Of a DNA stretch of 64,000 nucleotides, positions 24,830-37,400 are shown piece after piece. The position numbers were made by a program, and so were the translations under genes. The DNA is from Strongylocentrotus droebachiensis (lineage: Eukaryota > Echinodermata > Echinoidea > Camarodonta > Strongylocentrotidae), in contig JAVYIG010000171.1 of NCBI GenBank assembly GCA_035222895.1, forward strand, positions 669,501 to 733,500, read 5' to 3'. Position 1 is the first letter of the stretch. Each line of letters starts with the position of its first letter. The notes under the pieces are model-generated. The model was not told the DNA's origin. It was given only the letters and a program-made list of their open reading frames with translations, and ran no database searches.

Positions 24830-25545
24830 AGGCGGCTCTCTATCTTCAATGACAAAAAAATCACTTAACAAATCATTAAAAATCAATCATTTGTCATACA
24901 ACTTTGTAACCTTGCACAGGTCAAGGTCAAGTTCAAAGGTTTAGGTAAAGGTCAAAAGGTTATTTCCGATTAAATTGTAGAGCAATTTTTCAAAGTTTAT
25001 GCATTTTTTAATTTTTTAATCTGATTTCTTCTTTCGCAGGAGATGTCGATGTCGGTTTATCCTGATCATTCTTCTGCGAGGACTGGTGTCTCAGAAGGAA
25101 CACGCACAGGTGAACAGCTTCTGCTCTCCCGGCTTGTTGGTCTTCTTGGTAACCTTTCCCCGAGGCGACCTGTTGGATGAACATGGGGACCATCGTGAAC
25201 TCCTCGGCCAAAAATCATTAACTAAGGTACCTAGAAAAAAATTGAATCATAGGAATAAAGGTCATCATCCAATAATGATTTGTACCAAATTAGAAACAAA
25301 TCTGATAAAAATTAAACAAATGCATAAACTTTGAAAAACTTTGAAAAATTGCTCTAAAATATGGCCGGAAATGACCTTTTGACCTTGACCTTGACCTTTG
25401 ACCTTCATTTTCCCCCCATTTTTGGAAACCCCAATTATTCTCATATAAGTGTGCAAGGTTACAGTGTTGTAGGACAAATGATTGATTTTTAATGATTTTT
25501 TAAGTTATTTTGGACATTGAATGTAGAGGGCTCCCTCTGTTGTTG
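24830..25545. mobile_element. Foldback element with long inverted arms and a non-repeated core
   Basis: The left arm (about 24830-25018) and right arm (about 25312-25545) are inverted copies. They share ATCATTAAAAATCAATCATT, a GTAACCTTGCAC block, clustered AGGTCA/TGACCT motifs and AAAATTGCTCTA-type sequence. The core at about 25020-25310 is more G/C-rich and not repeated elsewhere in the window. No transposase is present. Confidence 0.7.
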
Positions 25546-25873
25546 AAATGCCATTTCACTAATTAGCTGATTATCTCATTAATGGGATCATATTTTTTCG
25601 GGGAACAAAATGTTTTTTTCTTCAGTAGCAGCCATATAACCAATTTATAATGTTAGATTCTAACACCAGTCATCAGACCACGCAACTTTTTAAATGAAGC
25701 CTTAACACTGATATGGCCTACAGTCTATCAGGGTATCCTCGAGGTTAGTGGATGTCAAGATCGAACTATCCCTGTGTTCTCGGGCGGATAGGGAGTGGGA
25801 GGGGGGGTGTAGGTTTTCTGCAGGGAAGGGTATAGGGGGAATGAATTCCATTTATTTCTTAGATTCTAGGGCT

Positions 25874-26412
25874 TTAAAGGTACTATGTCCCATTTGCAGG
25901 CCAAAAAAATGAAAAAGTGAAATTCCAACTGCATTTGAAAGATAATACTTATTTAGAACTTCCCTAAAAAGGTGGGGCTTGAAAATGTCTTCAAGTGGGA
26001 AAATAATGACTATTAGTTGTCAAATCGACTTTAGGGCTGTAGAGCCCAAAGGTAATAGTCTTGATTTTCAGACAATTTGTACCGAATGGTCATACGTTTT
26101 ATGCTGCGCAAAGATTCAATCAGTTTAATCTTGGCCATCACAAGAAGTGGGTTATTGATGTAGATAAATGCTTATGTACCCTTTACAACTCTTTTCATGT
26201 ATGTTATTACCAAAGAAGAAAAAAAGCCAGTCAGTCACTCAATAGTGTCTGACAGTGAAGTCTAGCAAGTAAACGGGTTATTTGCATAATTTGAATATGA
26301 GGACACTGCTAACGTTTAAATTTCACAGATAGGACATACATGACATATTCATAATACCTGCAAAGTTCTACAGAATTTGAGGTTGGCTGCAAAAGGGACA
26401 TAGTACCTTTAA
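25874..26412. mobile_element. MITE family A, copy 1 (TTAA-flanked)
   Basis: The left end is TTAAAGGTACTATGTCCC and the right end GGGACATAGTACCTTTAA, perfect inverted repeats that extend a further eight or so bases. It is about 540 bp, with a second copy at 49352-49868. TTAA at both borders suits piggyBac- or Kolobok-type insertion. No coding capacity. Confidence 0.85.
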
Positions 26413-26616
26413 CTCTCTTTTGATATTTCTCCTTCTTTAATTTAACAAAAAATAATAATTTGTTTTGTTTCCTCTCAGAAAAAGGTCTCTCCACACATAT
26501 TATACATTTAATTTCAAGTTTCAAACGATTATAGTGTATTATCCCCCACATGATTGTGTTAATATAGTGCTGTTTACATATTTTTTTTAATTCTAATTGT
26601 TCATATTGTATACTAT

Positions 26617-26855
26617 ACTCTTATTTCCACGGAGTCAAATTTCACTCTGAATGGCGTCAGCTGGGAGTCAACTCTATTCCTAGTTAAAGTGACACGGAAA
26701 AGGAGTCATCTTGACTCTGAATTGAGTCAATTCTCAGCTGATGCCACACAATCCGAGTCAAATTGATTCGGAATCCGTGTCACTTTATAGGAATGGAGTT
26801 GACTCCCAGCTGACGCCATTTAGAGTGAAATTTGACTCCGTGGAAATAAGAGTGT
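26617..26855. mobile_element. Near-complete palindrome / foldback MITE of about 240 bp
   Basis: The left half starts ACTCTTATTTCCACGGAGTC and the right half ends GACTCCGTGGAAATAAGAGT. The two halves pair for roughly 100 bp each with few mismatches, including matching blocks GGCGTCAGCTGGGAGTCAAC and AAAGTGACACGGA. The sequence is dense in GAGTCA/TGACTC words. Confidence 0.85.
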
Positions 26856-27125
26856 ATTTCTTCGTGGTCACTAAAAACATAATGTGGAAAATTATAATTT
26901 GTATCTTCTGTTTCGAGTGGAAAAATCAAAATAATTATAAAAAACAAACAAAGGAAGAATCGATTTTAAAAATGAACAAAAACACCACACCACACTAATT
27001 TTGCTAAATTAATGATATAACGCAGTCCACACAACCCGTCCAGACCATGTGCATTTCGAATTTCTTTTAAACTAAAGACAGACTGGGCAAAAACAAATAT
27101 TGCTTTATAGGCAAATATCCAAAAG

Positions 27126-27300
27126 AGAGAGAGAGAGAGAAAGAAAGAAAGAAACGACAGGCAAAAAGAAGAAGAAAAGGATTAATAATAATGAGAAGAA
27201 GGAGAAGTCAGAATAAGAAGAAGAAAAAGAGAAGAAGAAAAAGAGAAGAAGAAGAAGGAGGAGGAGGAGGAGAGAAGAGGAAGAGAAGAAAAGGAACTGA
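27126..27300. repeat. Purine-rich simple repeat (GA / AAG / GGA)
   Basis: A continuous purine tract of GA, GAAA, AAG and GGA words. Open frames across it encode only S/F/L-rich low-complexity sequence and are not genes. Confidence 0.85.
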
Positions 27301-27886
27301 ACATCCAGCATAAACGGGTTGAGCATAATTATTATGACAGTACAAAACTTGGAGTAAAGATGTATTTCGCGAGGAAACAGAAAAGTCACTCCACCTTGAA
27401 CTTAAGATCTTGAAACTTGTTGATCTATCATGTCTAGCCTGCCTTGAAGTGCCTGTGACCTCAAATGAACTTAAGGTCGCGTGTGACCTACATTTCGCTG
27501 CGGTCAAGATTTGTTATTCGTCGGCGGTCAGCTTTCACCACCCCCCCCCCCCCCTCCCCCTCCCAACCACTAAGTTTTGGCCAGAGCAAAAGGCAGACGC
27601 TGTAAATTTGCAGAACCAAGCAAGGGGTTCTCCTTGGCAGAACGTGATATGTTTTTGGATTAGCCAAGGTCTCCTGGATTAGCCTAAATTCACACAGTAA
27701 TTTTGTAAACGATGTAGGCCCGACATCTTCGTATAATTTCTCTCGTTTCCCCCTGTCTTTATTTCTAAATTTCTTCCCTGTCTCTTTTCGACTGCAATCT
27801 AACTTCTATGTTCATCTTTTTTTCTTCTGGTAGCCCGACTACCCCGTGTTGCTTTGCCCAGTCTCTCTAGCTCTCCCTCACAATGC

Positions 27887-27888
27887 GT

Positions 27889-27925
<37 letters not shown>
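27887..27925. repeat. (CT)n microsatellite
   Basis: About 20 CT units followed by C-rich sequence. Serine/leucine open frames across it are artefacts. Confidence 0.9.
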
Positions 27926-27928
<3 letters not shown>

Positions 27929-28943
27929 CCCCCCTCTTTGAATTTCTATCTTTATCTCTCTCTCCTCCTCTCTTTCACTCCCGCTACCCTATCATACCCC
28001 TCTCATTTTCGTTTCAGCTCGCCATCATCTACATCCAGGCCCTTCTTGACTGCAAAGTTCTACTTGGTTTCTACTATAATTTAATGATCATTCTGTTTCA
28101 TTTTCATGAGGACCCTGTCTTACCAGGTGTTGGGATTTTATCCAAATCAATTTCCAGTCTTCAAAGCAATCGCAAAAGAGTAGTTAATTATTATTATCAT
28201 AACGATTAAAGTCAAGACATGTTGCGATCGAATAGAACTAATCGCTAGCGACCTGTACAATCTGCGAGCTTTTCTTCATTAACATTATTTTGTTTAACGT
28301 TGGGTAAACAAAAATTCTCGAAAGCCCTCAAAAAGGTCAACAATTTGATAAGTGCTGGTTCCTATGCCCTAGCCCGCAATACCTTTCGACAGCCGATGTG
28401 CCTCTTCATCTTCCTCGTTACCGACGAAATAGCATGTATTGATTTATAAATCGTTTGCAATCGAAAATATTCATATTACACGCTTTAGATCATTAGAAAT
28501 TTCAATTGAATCATTTTAAATTACAGAAAAATTACAAATACATGCTGATTTCGAGTTGATATGGATTTAACCTCCCCTTCCCATGTTAATGAGTACAGTT
28601 TAATTAAAACAAGGGCGTTCATTATTTTATACAAATAGCATGCAGTCTTGTCTGCATAGCTCAAGGGCATTTATTGTTTACTAAGTGTGTCATAAGCAAG
28701 CAGTACACCAACAAACAATAACACAAAGTGGGTTATGGGTCATTAACAACCTTTTTGATGAATATAAAAAAACACAGAGCCAGGTAAAAATGCCTTGAGT
28801 ATAAATGCCAGAAGTACAAAACAATGCAAGAGGTAAAAATGTAGCCTATTTACTTGTTTGCATATAATGATAATATTCATTTTAAAAAAATGCTGACAAG
28901 GTTAACAAAACTCTTGGCATGATTCCTGATATTTTCTTTGCAG

Positions 28944-29051
28944 CACCTCGTCAGTAGTGAGCAGAGTCAGACCACATTCCTCCGTCAATACAAATATCCT
29001 GACCTTCAGGTTGCTTCAAGAAGATTGTGGAATAAAGCAGAAGGGTGGATG
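28944..29051 (+). other. Orphan exon-like block, 36 codons
   Basis: A 108-bp block bounded by TTTCTTTGCAG and GTAAGC is open only in one frame. It begins HLVSSEQSQTTFL and continues RQYKYPDLQVASRRLWNKAE to GWM. No neighbouring exon could be joined to it. It may be a lone exon of an undetected gene or a remnant of a transposon-borne one. The family is not recognised. Confidence 0.35.
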
Positions 29052-29075
29052 GTAAGCGGTGCTATTAACTAGTTC

Positions 29076-29585
29076 TTAAAGGTAATTCAAAGTTTTGGGA
29101 AAGTTTGAATATTGGGTGGATAGTGATTCTTTACAATTTTTATATATTTAGATGCCACTGTGTGTGTATTATAAGCACTAGAAAATTTAGCCCCTAAAAC
29201 ACTTTTGCTTTCGAGAAAATTTGAATATACAAATTTACCGGTGCATGCTCCCGGTAAATTTTGATAGATTTCAAATAGCGCCTACGGCCGTACAATGGTA
29301 GCTGCGACCATGAAAATCTCATATGTTGTTGTAATATATAATTTCCAAATGGGAAAAGCAAATCGGTCGATTTTAGTCAAGAAGCATTGTTTTATAGCTC
29401 AATTTATATCTTGACCTTTAGAGGGAGCTATACAACATAACGGGTTTATTATTTACAATTTCATAACTTTAAACTCGATTTCAACCGCGCCAACGATCAC
29501 TGAATATTGTAGGATCGCATATGCTTCCAATATGTTCACTTGAACCAAATTCATGACCCCACACCAAAACTTTGTCTTACCCAAA
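29076..29585. mobile_element. MITE family B, copy 1
   Basis: About 510 bp starting TTAAAGGTAATTCAAAGTTT. The right end (AAAACTTTGTCTTACC) has lost the terminal TTTAA. The same element occurs at 39484-39994 and, inverted, at 44742-45248. It starts 25 bp after the orphan exon block. Confidence 0.85.
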
Positions 29586-29826
29586 TATCCACAGATCTTG
29601 TACACGATGGATACGTCCCACTTGTGCATTTTAGAATAATCACTGCCGGAGTGATGGAGGTGCTTCATGAATACCGTTTGTTTGCCTCTTGAGAAGAATA
29701 CTTCCACCTGAATATCAGGTAAATGTACTGTCGGTGCATAAATGAATACTGATTACATAACTTTCATGAGCACGATGCCAGTATTGGTCTCGATGGGTTT
29801 TACAATTTGGGAAACGGATTCGTTTT

Positions 29827-29963
29827 CACTGACTGCCTGCCGTAGCAACAAACAGAGTTGAGAAAAGACTTAACTCCGTTTCGTTGACGATCAGCCATGC
29901 ACAAAGAAGACGAAAGACTTGACTCTGTCAACTCTATTTGTTGCTAAGGCAGGCAGCCAGTAA
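29827..29963. repeat. Short foldback repeat
   Basis: The arms of about 50 bp are GACTGCCTGCCGTAGCAACA on the left and the complement of TTGCTAAGGCAGGCAGCCAG on the right, around a central spacer of about 35 bp. It is probably a small MITE. Confidence 0.7.
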
Positions 29964-30784
29964 AACTAATTCGTTTAATCAAATAATGGAAATGCAAGTA
30001 TATATATACTTTAAACGAACAGGACTTTTTTTTTTATATTCCTGGCTCATTTTTACTAATTGAGGTGTCATGTTAAGAGCAGAAAAGGAACTCTCTTTGA
30101 AATTCAGATACCGCCCTAGAAATGACTTTTTGGTACCCTCTCTTTAAATTGTTTTTAATCACACATGCGTAAAATAAGCATCAGATGAGTTGCATCAAAT
30201 GAGAGAGAAGGATCTACGCTTTACAAAATTTAATATTTATCAGTTATTAATCATAATTGTGATAAAGTTATGATAAAACATCGATAATTCTCGGTTTTGC
30301 TTTTTCTGGATTAACGCACTGTATAGTATGTGCTGTTTTCTACAAATTTAATAACTTTAACTGATTTGTCCAAAATGTACTTAGTAGCATTATATTGATG
30401 AGCTATCCTTCATCTTCCTGTTCAATTTCCAACGATCAATTTGTACAATCTTACTAAACAAAAATCAAAAAGTTAAACATTACACAAATTACTCATAAAA
30501 AAATTAAAAATACTAAAACAAAATACAAACAAAAACACCAACGAACAAACAAACAAAAATGCTCTAGAATTGCACCGCTTCCCACTATTGTGAGACAACG
30601 TTTCTTTAATTTTGAAAATCAACCAATAATCAGTAAGTTAAACTTGTATATTAGAGATTAAGGCCCGAACAACGGGTCCTAGTTTATAACAATGGAAAGT
30701 AATAGCACGCAAACTTTGATATATATTGTTTTTAAATATTTTTTTATAAACCTTTTTTGAAATCTTTCTGATATCACAATAGAT

Positions 30785-31100
30785 CCAATAGGCCATTTTC
30801 GTAATCTAACCAAATTTAATGCATAAGTCTTTGTGAAGTGCATCAATACAAATTATTTCATTCACCTGGTAAGAATAATAGTATTTTAATAGACAGAATC
30901 CAAAATGCATACATTAGTTGTTGCCAGGTTGGACAAACATTATGGCTTGACCTACCTAGCAACACTTGATATATGCAGTTTGCATTCTGACTATTGAAAT
31001 ACTATTATTCTTATCAGGTGAATGAAATAATTTGTATTGAGGCACTTCACAAAGACTAATGTGCATTAAAGTTGGTTACATTACGAAAATGGTCTATAGG
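30785..31100. mobile_element. Foldback MITE with arms of about 130 bp
   Basis: The left arm holds GGCCATTTTCGTAATCTAAC and CATTCACCTGGTAAGAATAA. The right arm holds their complements, TTATTCTTATCAGGTGAATG and TTACGAAAATGGTC. Arms pair over most of the element, leaving a spacer of about 60 bp. It lies in the downstream flank of MIF gene 2. Confidence 0.85.
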
Positions 31101-31252
31101 TTAGTATATCTATGGAATTAACTGCATTGTCTACATTTACAGATGACAGCGATTTATCAAAGTATCCACGTCAACGAAACAATTAGAACACATCATGATG
31201 TTTCGGCGTTCAAACACCATTTTTCGGCCTATAATGAATGTTTTGAAACGAC

Positions 31253-31258
31253 TTTATT
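31253..31258 (-). other. Candidate poly(A) signal of MIF gene 2
   Basis: On the minus strand this reads AATAAA, about 160 bp after the stop codon of MIF gene 2. Position and orientation fit; cleavage was not tested. Confidence 0.45.
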
Positions 31259-31415
31259 TTAAAACGAGTTTCAGTTCTAACATTTTTTCGCCGATCGTAA
31301 ATTAAATCATGATTGAGATGGTCGATTTGAATAGACAGTCTGCTCTGAGGTCGCTGTATTTTGTTGATTCCTCCAAACGTCTTCATTGAGTGGCTCATAG
31401 GCCACTCATTATTAG

Positions 31416-34400
31416 TCATTTTTTATCACATAGTAAGCCTGTGCTGGTTCCAATCTCGTCCCTTCCCGGTGTAAGAAAGACCACGTTAAATCTGAAAAAT
31501 TGTAAGAAAAGAGAAAAGATAATTAATGTTATAACAGTAATATTTTTATCACATAATTAATTCGACTCACTCAGAATCAGTCTTTGAATTTTTCTTTCCC
31601 AAATCCATGATGACTATGACGTTCCATTCACAATTCTTGCACAATTTTTCCAAAAAATGAAAGGAAAAAAAAAAAAAAAAAAAAAAAGAAGGAAAACAAA
31701 AAAACGAGTAATTTTTGTTTTACCTCGTCATTATGTCGTCAGTGAGTTTAAATTGAGTCTGCATATATTCTAGGAGTATCTTGTTAGTGGCTCGGCGTCC
31801 ATCAGTATCTTGTGAGATTGTGTGTCGTATCGTGATTACACAGGCTGGATCATCAGTACCATTCTTAATCATCTCTACACCAGAAAACAGGCTACAATTA
31901 ATAGCCTTTTGAGAAGAAAAAAATATGAAGAGAGTGAAAATAAAAGGCACGTTAATTATCGTCAAAATAATTTTTGTACGGAAAAGAAATGGATAAAATT
32001 GAATGCAGGGGAGTAGCATTCTGCTTTTTAGCAGTTATACTTGGGATCATATCAGTTAGGAGTTGAAGCCGCTCCAAAGTAGTACTTTGAATTAATCTTT
32101 TGAGAGTGGATTCTATTATTTTTTAGCATGCATTTCAATGTGAGAATAGAGTGGCTTCTGAAAGAATAGATCGCATTTAAAGTATGAATTGAAATAAAGA
32201 TGTTCATGGGACAGGTAAACCAGTTACAAAGCTATACTGCTTTCGACGATATATCGATACAATTACTTTTCACGTAAAGTTTTATTTGTCCCTTCAGGGG
32301 CAGTTGCAATGTAGGGAAAGGGTGTGTAACCCGATTATCTGTGAACTCGAGAGAATACGAAAAGCCCATCCAATGGTAGAAAACTGCCCCATTTTGTGGA
32401 TAGTACTGTCAACAAGAGCCACTTCAAGCAGTGTCTAGTTCCAACAGATGATTGTTGACATCTGGGTATATACCAGCAGTACTTGTAAGGAGACTTCCAA
32501 AAAGTGCAATCATCTTGATGAATGCCCCTTTTCAAGTCAAAGAAGTGCTCTAACCGCCTCTGATAATATGTGCCCCCTTCTCCCTCGCTAATAATTAATT
32601 GCCCCTATTCAAATCTGAGAGGTTCCCCTTTAGTGTAAGGGCCCTTTTTAATTCTTATAAATGCCCCTTTTCATCTATGGTGAGTGCCCCTATTCAAATC
32701 TGAGAGGCGCCCCTTTTACTTAGATAAAATATGTACCTTTTCTTGTGTAATAAGCGTCCCTTTTCATCTCTGATGATGCCCTTTTCACCTCTAAGTATGG
32801 TGCCCCTTTCCCTTTTTAATAAGAGCGCATACCCATTTTCTTAAATGCCCCTTTTCATCTCTGATAAATGTTTCTATTATCTGATGGGCATCTTTCCCTT
32901 TGTAAGAAATACCCCTTTTCTATTTTTTTTATAAGTTTCCCTTTTCACCTGTGATAATTGCCCTTTTTAAAACTTGAAACGTGTTCCTTTTTTAATAAGT
33001 GTCCCTTTACCTCCTGTCTCCTAATAATCGCCCCCTGTTAACATTGTGTTAACTAAGAGCAACTTTTTCTCGAATTATCCCCAAAAGCTAGCTCGCTACG
33101 CCCACTCGCATATGATGTAATTATGTAACTTATTAAAGGTTTCTTGACAAATGTAGAGAGAGAGAGATAATACAATATTGAAATTATCCCTAATGATACA
33201 TTAACCCTATGGGGTATATACCAATTTTTAAATATTGTGTATTTTCGCTTTCAGGTTTCCCTTTGTGGGTGCCCCCTTTTTCCAAGAAAGTGCCCTTTTT
33301 GTTGGTGCCCCCTCCCCAATCTTTGAAAGACGCTCCGCGACCCCTGGTTCTAACATGACAAGGGCCAGATGACTCTATGCACATAGTCAAGATCTCAGTA
33401 CTGATGGGCAGTCAAAATACTGTCAAAATGTACTGTATGGGTCTTAAATTTCAATCTCCCCGGCAGATTACCCTGGATGTACTACAGTTCAAAGTTCGTG
33501 CTTTCAAAGTCCACTAAATTATAGGGAGGATACACTATTTCATGATTATGCATGATAGGTATGGCACGTTGCGCTGTATTATAACCAGGAAGGGAGTAGA
33601 CCTATATTAAAGGAATAGTTGAGTGTTGGTCAATACTCACATTAGCGAACGAAACTATGATCTAAACATAAAAAACATACAATAAATGTCTAAGAATGCA
33701 TCATTGAAGATATAAATCCGAAATATTACATTAGAGTGAATTTATATGCAAAAAACCTGTTCGACTGCAAATGATTTTATTTATCAAAAATTTTACTTTC
33801 GAGGCGTGTTCAGTGTAATTGTATAGCGCCACCTCTCGGTCAAGCGGCAGCACACCGTGATTTTTCGCCAAGACGACGATCGGATATGGGCGTGCAAGTA
33901 ATATCCGAACCATGTCTATAGCGCGATGACTGATTTATATTGTAGACATTATGGTATGCGAGGCCTGCACATAATTGCATGGTCTGTGGTACTGGTAGCG
34001 CTATTGTTTTTGAGCGCGATATGCGAATACTGTATGTGTATGTAGTGCGAGTACGCTCGACCTAGTAGTAGTGTATGTGTATGTATTGTACGTCGTATGA
34101 CCCAGTTGATTACTTCTACAGTGTAAAGAAAGTGGCTTACTCTATCTATCAACCAATATGTGAGACAACGCAAGGGCAATTTTGTATTTCGTTTGTAGGA
34201 ACAAAGCTGTGGAATGATCTCCCAGATGAAATTAGATTAAAAACATCTAGGTTATCTGTCCACCTACCTTCTATGTAAATGACGTGGGCCTTCGTTTTTC
34301 CTTTTATATTACTTGTCTTCCTTTTATATGTGAAGAGTTTCATTCCAAAAGGAGCCAAATCCACTTTGGGTACTTCTGAGTAAATTGCCTTTTTTTATTT

Positions 34401-37400
34401 CTCCACTTTCCCTTTAGCCATGTATACCTTCATGTTGTTATATATGTGCCAATAATATTATATTATATGATATGATAAGAAAAAATCTTCCCTTCGGCTT
34501 TTCTGATGTTTTTTAGATTTTTTATTTTCGTGGATTTAGCTCCTTTTGGAATGAAACATGTTATTGTACCTAAAAAAAAAAAAAAAAATCATATTTTCTC
34601 AATAAAGTCACTGAAATTTTATTCAAATTTAGCAGCAAACCTTTCCTTTTAAATAATAATAGTGAAATCACACATAAAAATAACCTTTCGAAAAGAAAGT
34701 AAACAACATTATTACAGTTTCATTCCAAAAGGAGCTAATCCATTCAATTCCAAAAGAAGCTAAATCCATGTTTCATTAAAAAAGGAATGACTAAATCCAC
34801 AAGATCTAAAAATTTGATAGAAATCAGAAATAACTGGTGGATTTTTTGTCTTATCATATATTATAGGTCCAGAGCGACACCTTTAACATATATAACAACA
34901 TGAAGGTACATGGCTAAAGGGAAAGTGGAGAAATAAAAATAAATAAATTAAAAAAAATATAAAAAATTGTTGTATCAGTATACTATAATGAATAACAGTA
35001 GTGAATTAATTTAACATCTTACTTGATTCATACTTGTCCATAATGCAGTGTTTTTCAGTATTCTTATTTTGATACTGCATGCAATTGTAAAGTTTTAAAA
35101 AAAAAGTGATTGTAACTTCTTGTAAATAAGTTGTGTTCTACAGTGCCTGTGTATTGCATGACCTACGTCAGTACGTGATAACTTGTAAATGTGTAAAGAC
35201 ATAAGATTTTAATATAATTATAGTAATGCTAAAATGAAGATACATAACATATTTTTATGGTGTACATTGAAAGCTTTATTCGGCCATAACTAACAGTTAA
35301 ATTTACACAACATTATTCAGATGAATACAAATTATACTTGCTGTACTGAAGGCAATATTTAAACGTGATGTTGATTCCAACCATTGCATACAAACAGATC
35401 ATGTGTATTAAAAAAGGCACATTTTTATTTAGCATCTATCGCTATGACAACTTTAACCGTCTTCATTAAGAAGGAGCAATATACTTTATTTTTATACCAC
35501 AATGTCTTGTTACTTATTAGTTACTGCTTATTTATATACATCTTATCTTGTGTCTTTCATAAAAACTTGACATTCTCTATAGGCAATGTGTAGATAAGTT
35601 TACCAAAGAAAAGTATCTATAACAGTAATGTCTCTACGCCCTTGACAAATATACTATTACCCCGGTCATTTGATTCAGTGCTTGCCCGCACACAATGTTT
35701 TGACTAGTACGTGATCATACAAATTTTGCCGAGAAACTGCCTACTAATTGATATATTTGGTAAATTATTATATCTATTTGGACTTGATAGATATAACGCA
35801 TGTGTCGCGCACTTGTGCGTAGTCCCATATACATCTTTCTGTGTACAGTGCTTGTAACTTTACCAAGACTGGGCCAATTTTTTTATCATTTCAATGATTC
35901 TAGAACCTTGCAGTACACACCAAGACTTATATGCTAGATGATCAACCTTTTCTGATCGATTCCACAACAATCCTTTCACAATGCAGTCGCATGACCATAA
36001 CTGGTTTTATCTTTAAAGTTTCACATCTTACTTTATATATAAATGCTTTAAAAATTGTCTGAGTGATTCTTTTCCTTAATGTGTACGAGTATATATGTAT
36101 ACATACTCCATATCGATCTCAAATCCTGAATCATATCAATTTCAGCACAAAATTAAGTATAGTTAGGTACATGTATGTCTTTCATCTTCCCTAATGCTCG
36201 ACTATGAATATCACTTCAAGTGATTAACATCCAACATACTAGAGTCAAGGTTTTTCAAACAAATAGCACAGACTTTTCAAAACTGGTCATGTCCTATACG
36301 CACACAAAAGACAAATCTGCATTGTGTGTACTGAGTTTCATATGAATCGATCAAACTATTGGAAGTAGTTTGCTCACATACCGGTACTTATTTAACACAC
36401 TGCACATGCATTGAGTTTTATACTGTTATTATAATGCCTCATCCAATATATACCAAAACTATAAATTTGCAAAAAACCTGGAAAGAATATGCTCCACAAG
36501 ATTATTAAATCAAAATTGTATTCTTTGTGCAAAGTTTGGTTACCATGGAGATACTTTATCAGACAGACACAACAAATGTGTCTTGCACACCCTCGGGTCC
36601 ATCAGTATACCAAGTTTTATTACAATTTGTGTGAAAACTGGAAATAGTTTGACCCAGTTTTTTTTACAATAGACCAACAGAAAGACTCGCCTGCCCAACC
36701 GTATCCTTATTCCTTTATACCCCCTTTCAAACTACAAAGTAGTTACAGGCAGCAAATTTCTTGATGGTATAACCTTGAACCGCAATACTTTGGCGTTGAG
36801 CCGATTCACATTCATGGATTCAAATGATGCATGAAACCAATTGTTTTGCTGTCTTGGGATCGTTATTTTAGTCAGATTGATTGCATTAAACAAAAAATGA
36901 AGACTATTTACAATAACATATTCTACAAATATTTCTTCTGTCCATGTTGATGTCCGACATGTTCCGAAGTATAGTCTTTTTCCTGATCGACTGTCACCTC
37001 GGTTACATGCACAGTCACTAAAACCAAACACATTGTTGACTCATGGTTGGACCTCTTGGCTGTAAATTTTATAATTACTACCGTAACTTCTTCAATGAAT
37101 ATAGGTTGCCAAATAGATACAAATTGAAGTATCTACCATTTACATGTGAGCAAGCACTGATTTTATCACAAATTATGCATTGTATAAATCACATAGAGCT
37201 TTTATACACTGATGTCACAATTTGTCTTTTATATTCCTACATTTCTTCCAATTGTAAACTTGCCAACCTCTTATTGTAATACAATATACAAGTGCCAAGC
37301 ATGGTGGCTAATCTAGCAACAATAACAATTTATTTCTGGTACATGTATATCATGTGTTATGTGATTTTTTTTCTCCAGATAACCACATCCCCATGATCCC

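Larger units (their letters stand above)
24315..28943. other. Gene-free stretch rich in foldback repeats
   Basis: No host exon was recognised. The stretch holds the foldback element at 24830-25545, a MITE (25874-26412), a long palindrome (26617-26855), GA- and CT-rich simple repeats (27126-27300, 27887-27925) and poly-C runs near 27540. Confidence 0.55.

Noticed and set aside
25008-25211. 67-codon minus-strand frame in the foldback core
   Set aside because: No recognisable family, no splice partner, and it begins and ends in repeat arms. Kept only as a remark on the core's composition.
27105-27507. Minus-strand frames rich in Phe/Ser/Leu
   Set aside because: They translate the purine-rich simple repeat and have no family resemblance.
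31210-31419. 69-codon minus-strand frame beginning MTNNEWPMS
   Set aside because: It overlaps the stop codon of MIF gene 2 by four bases and lies in its 3' UTR and flank, with no homology signal.
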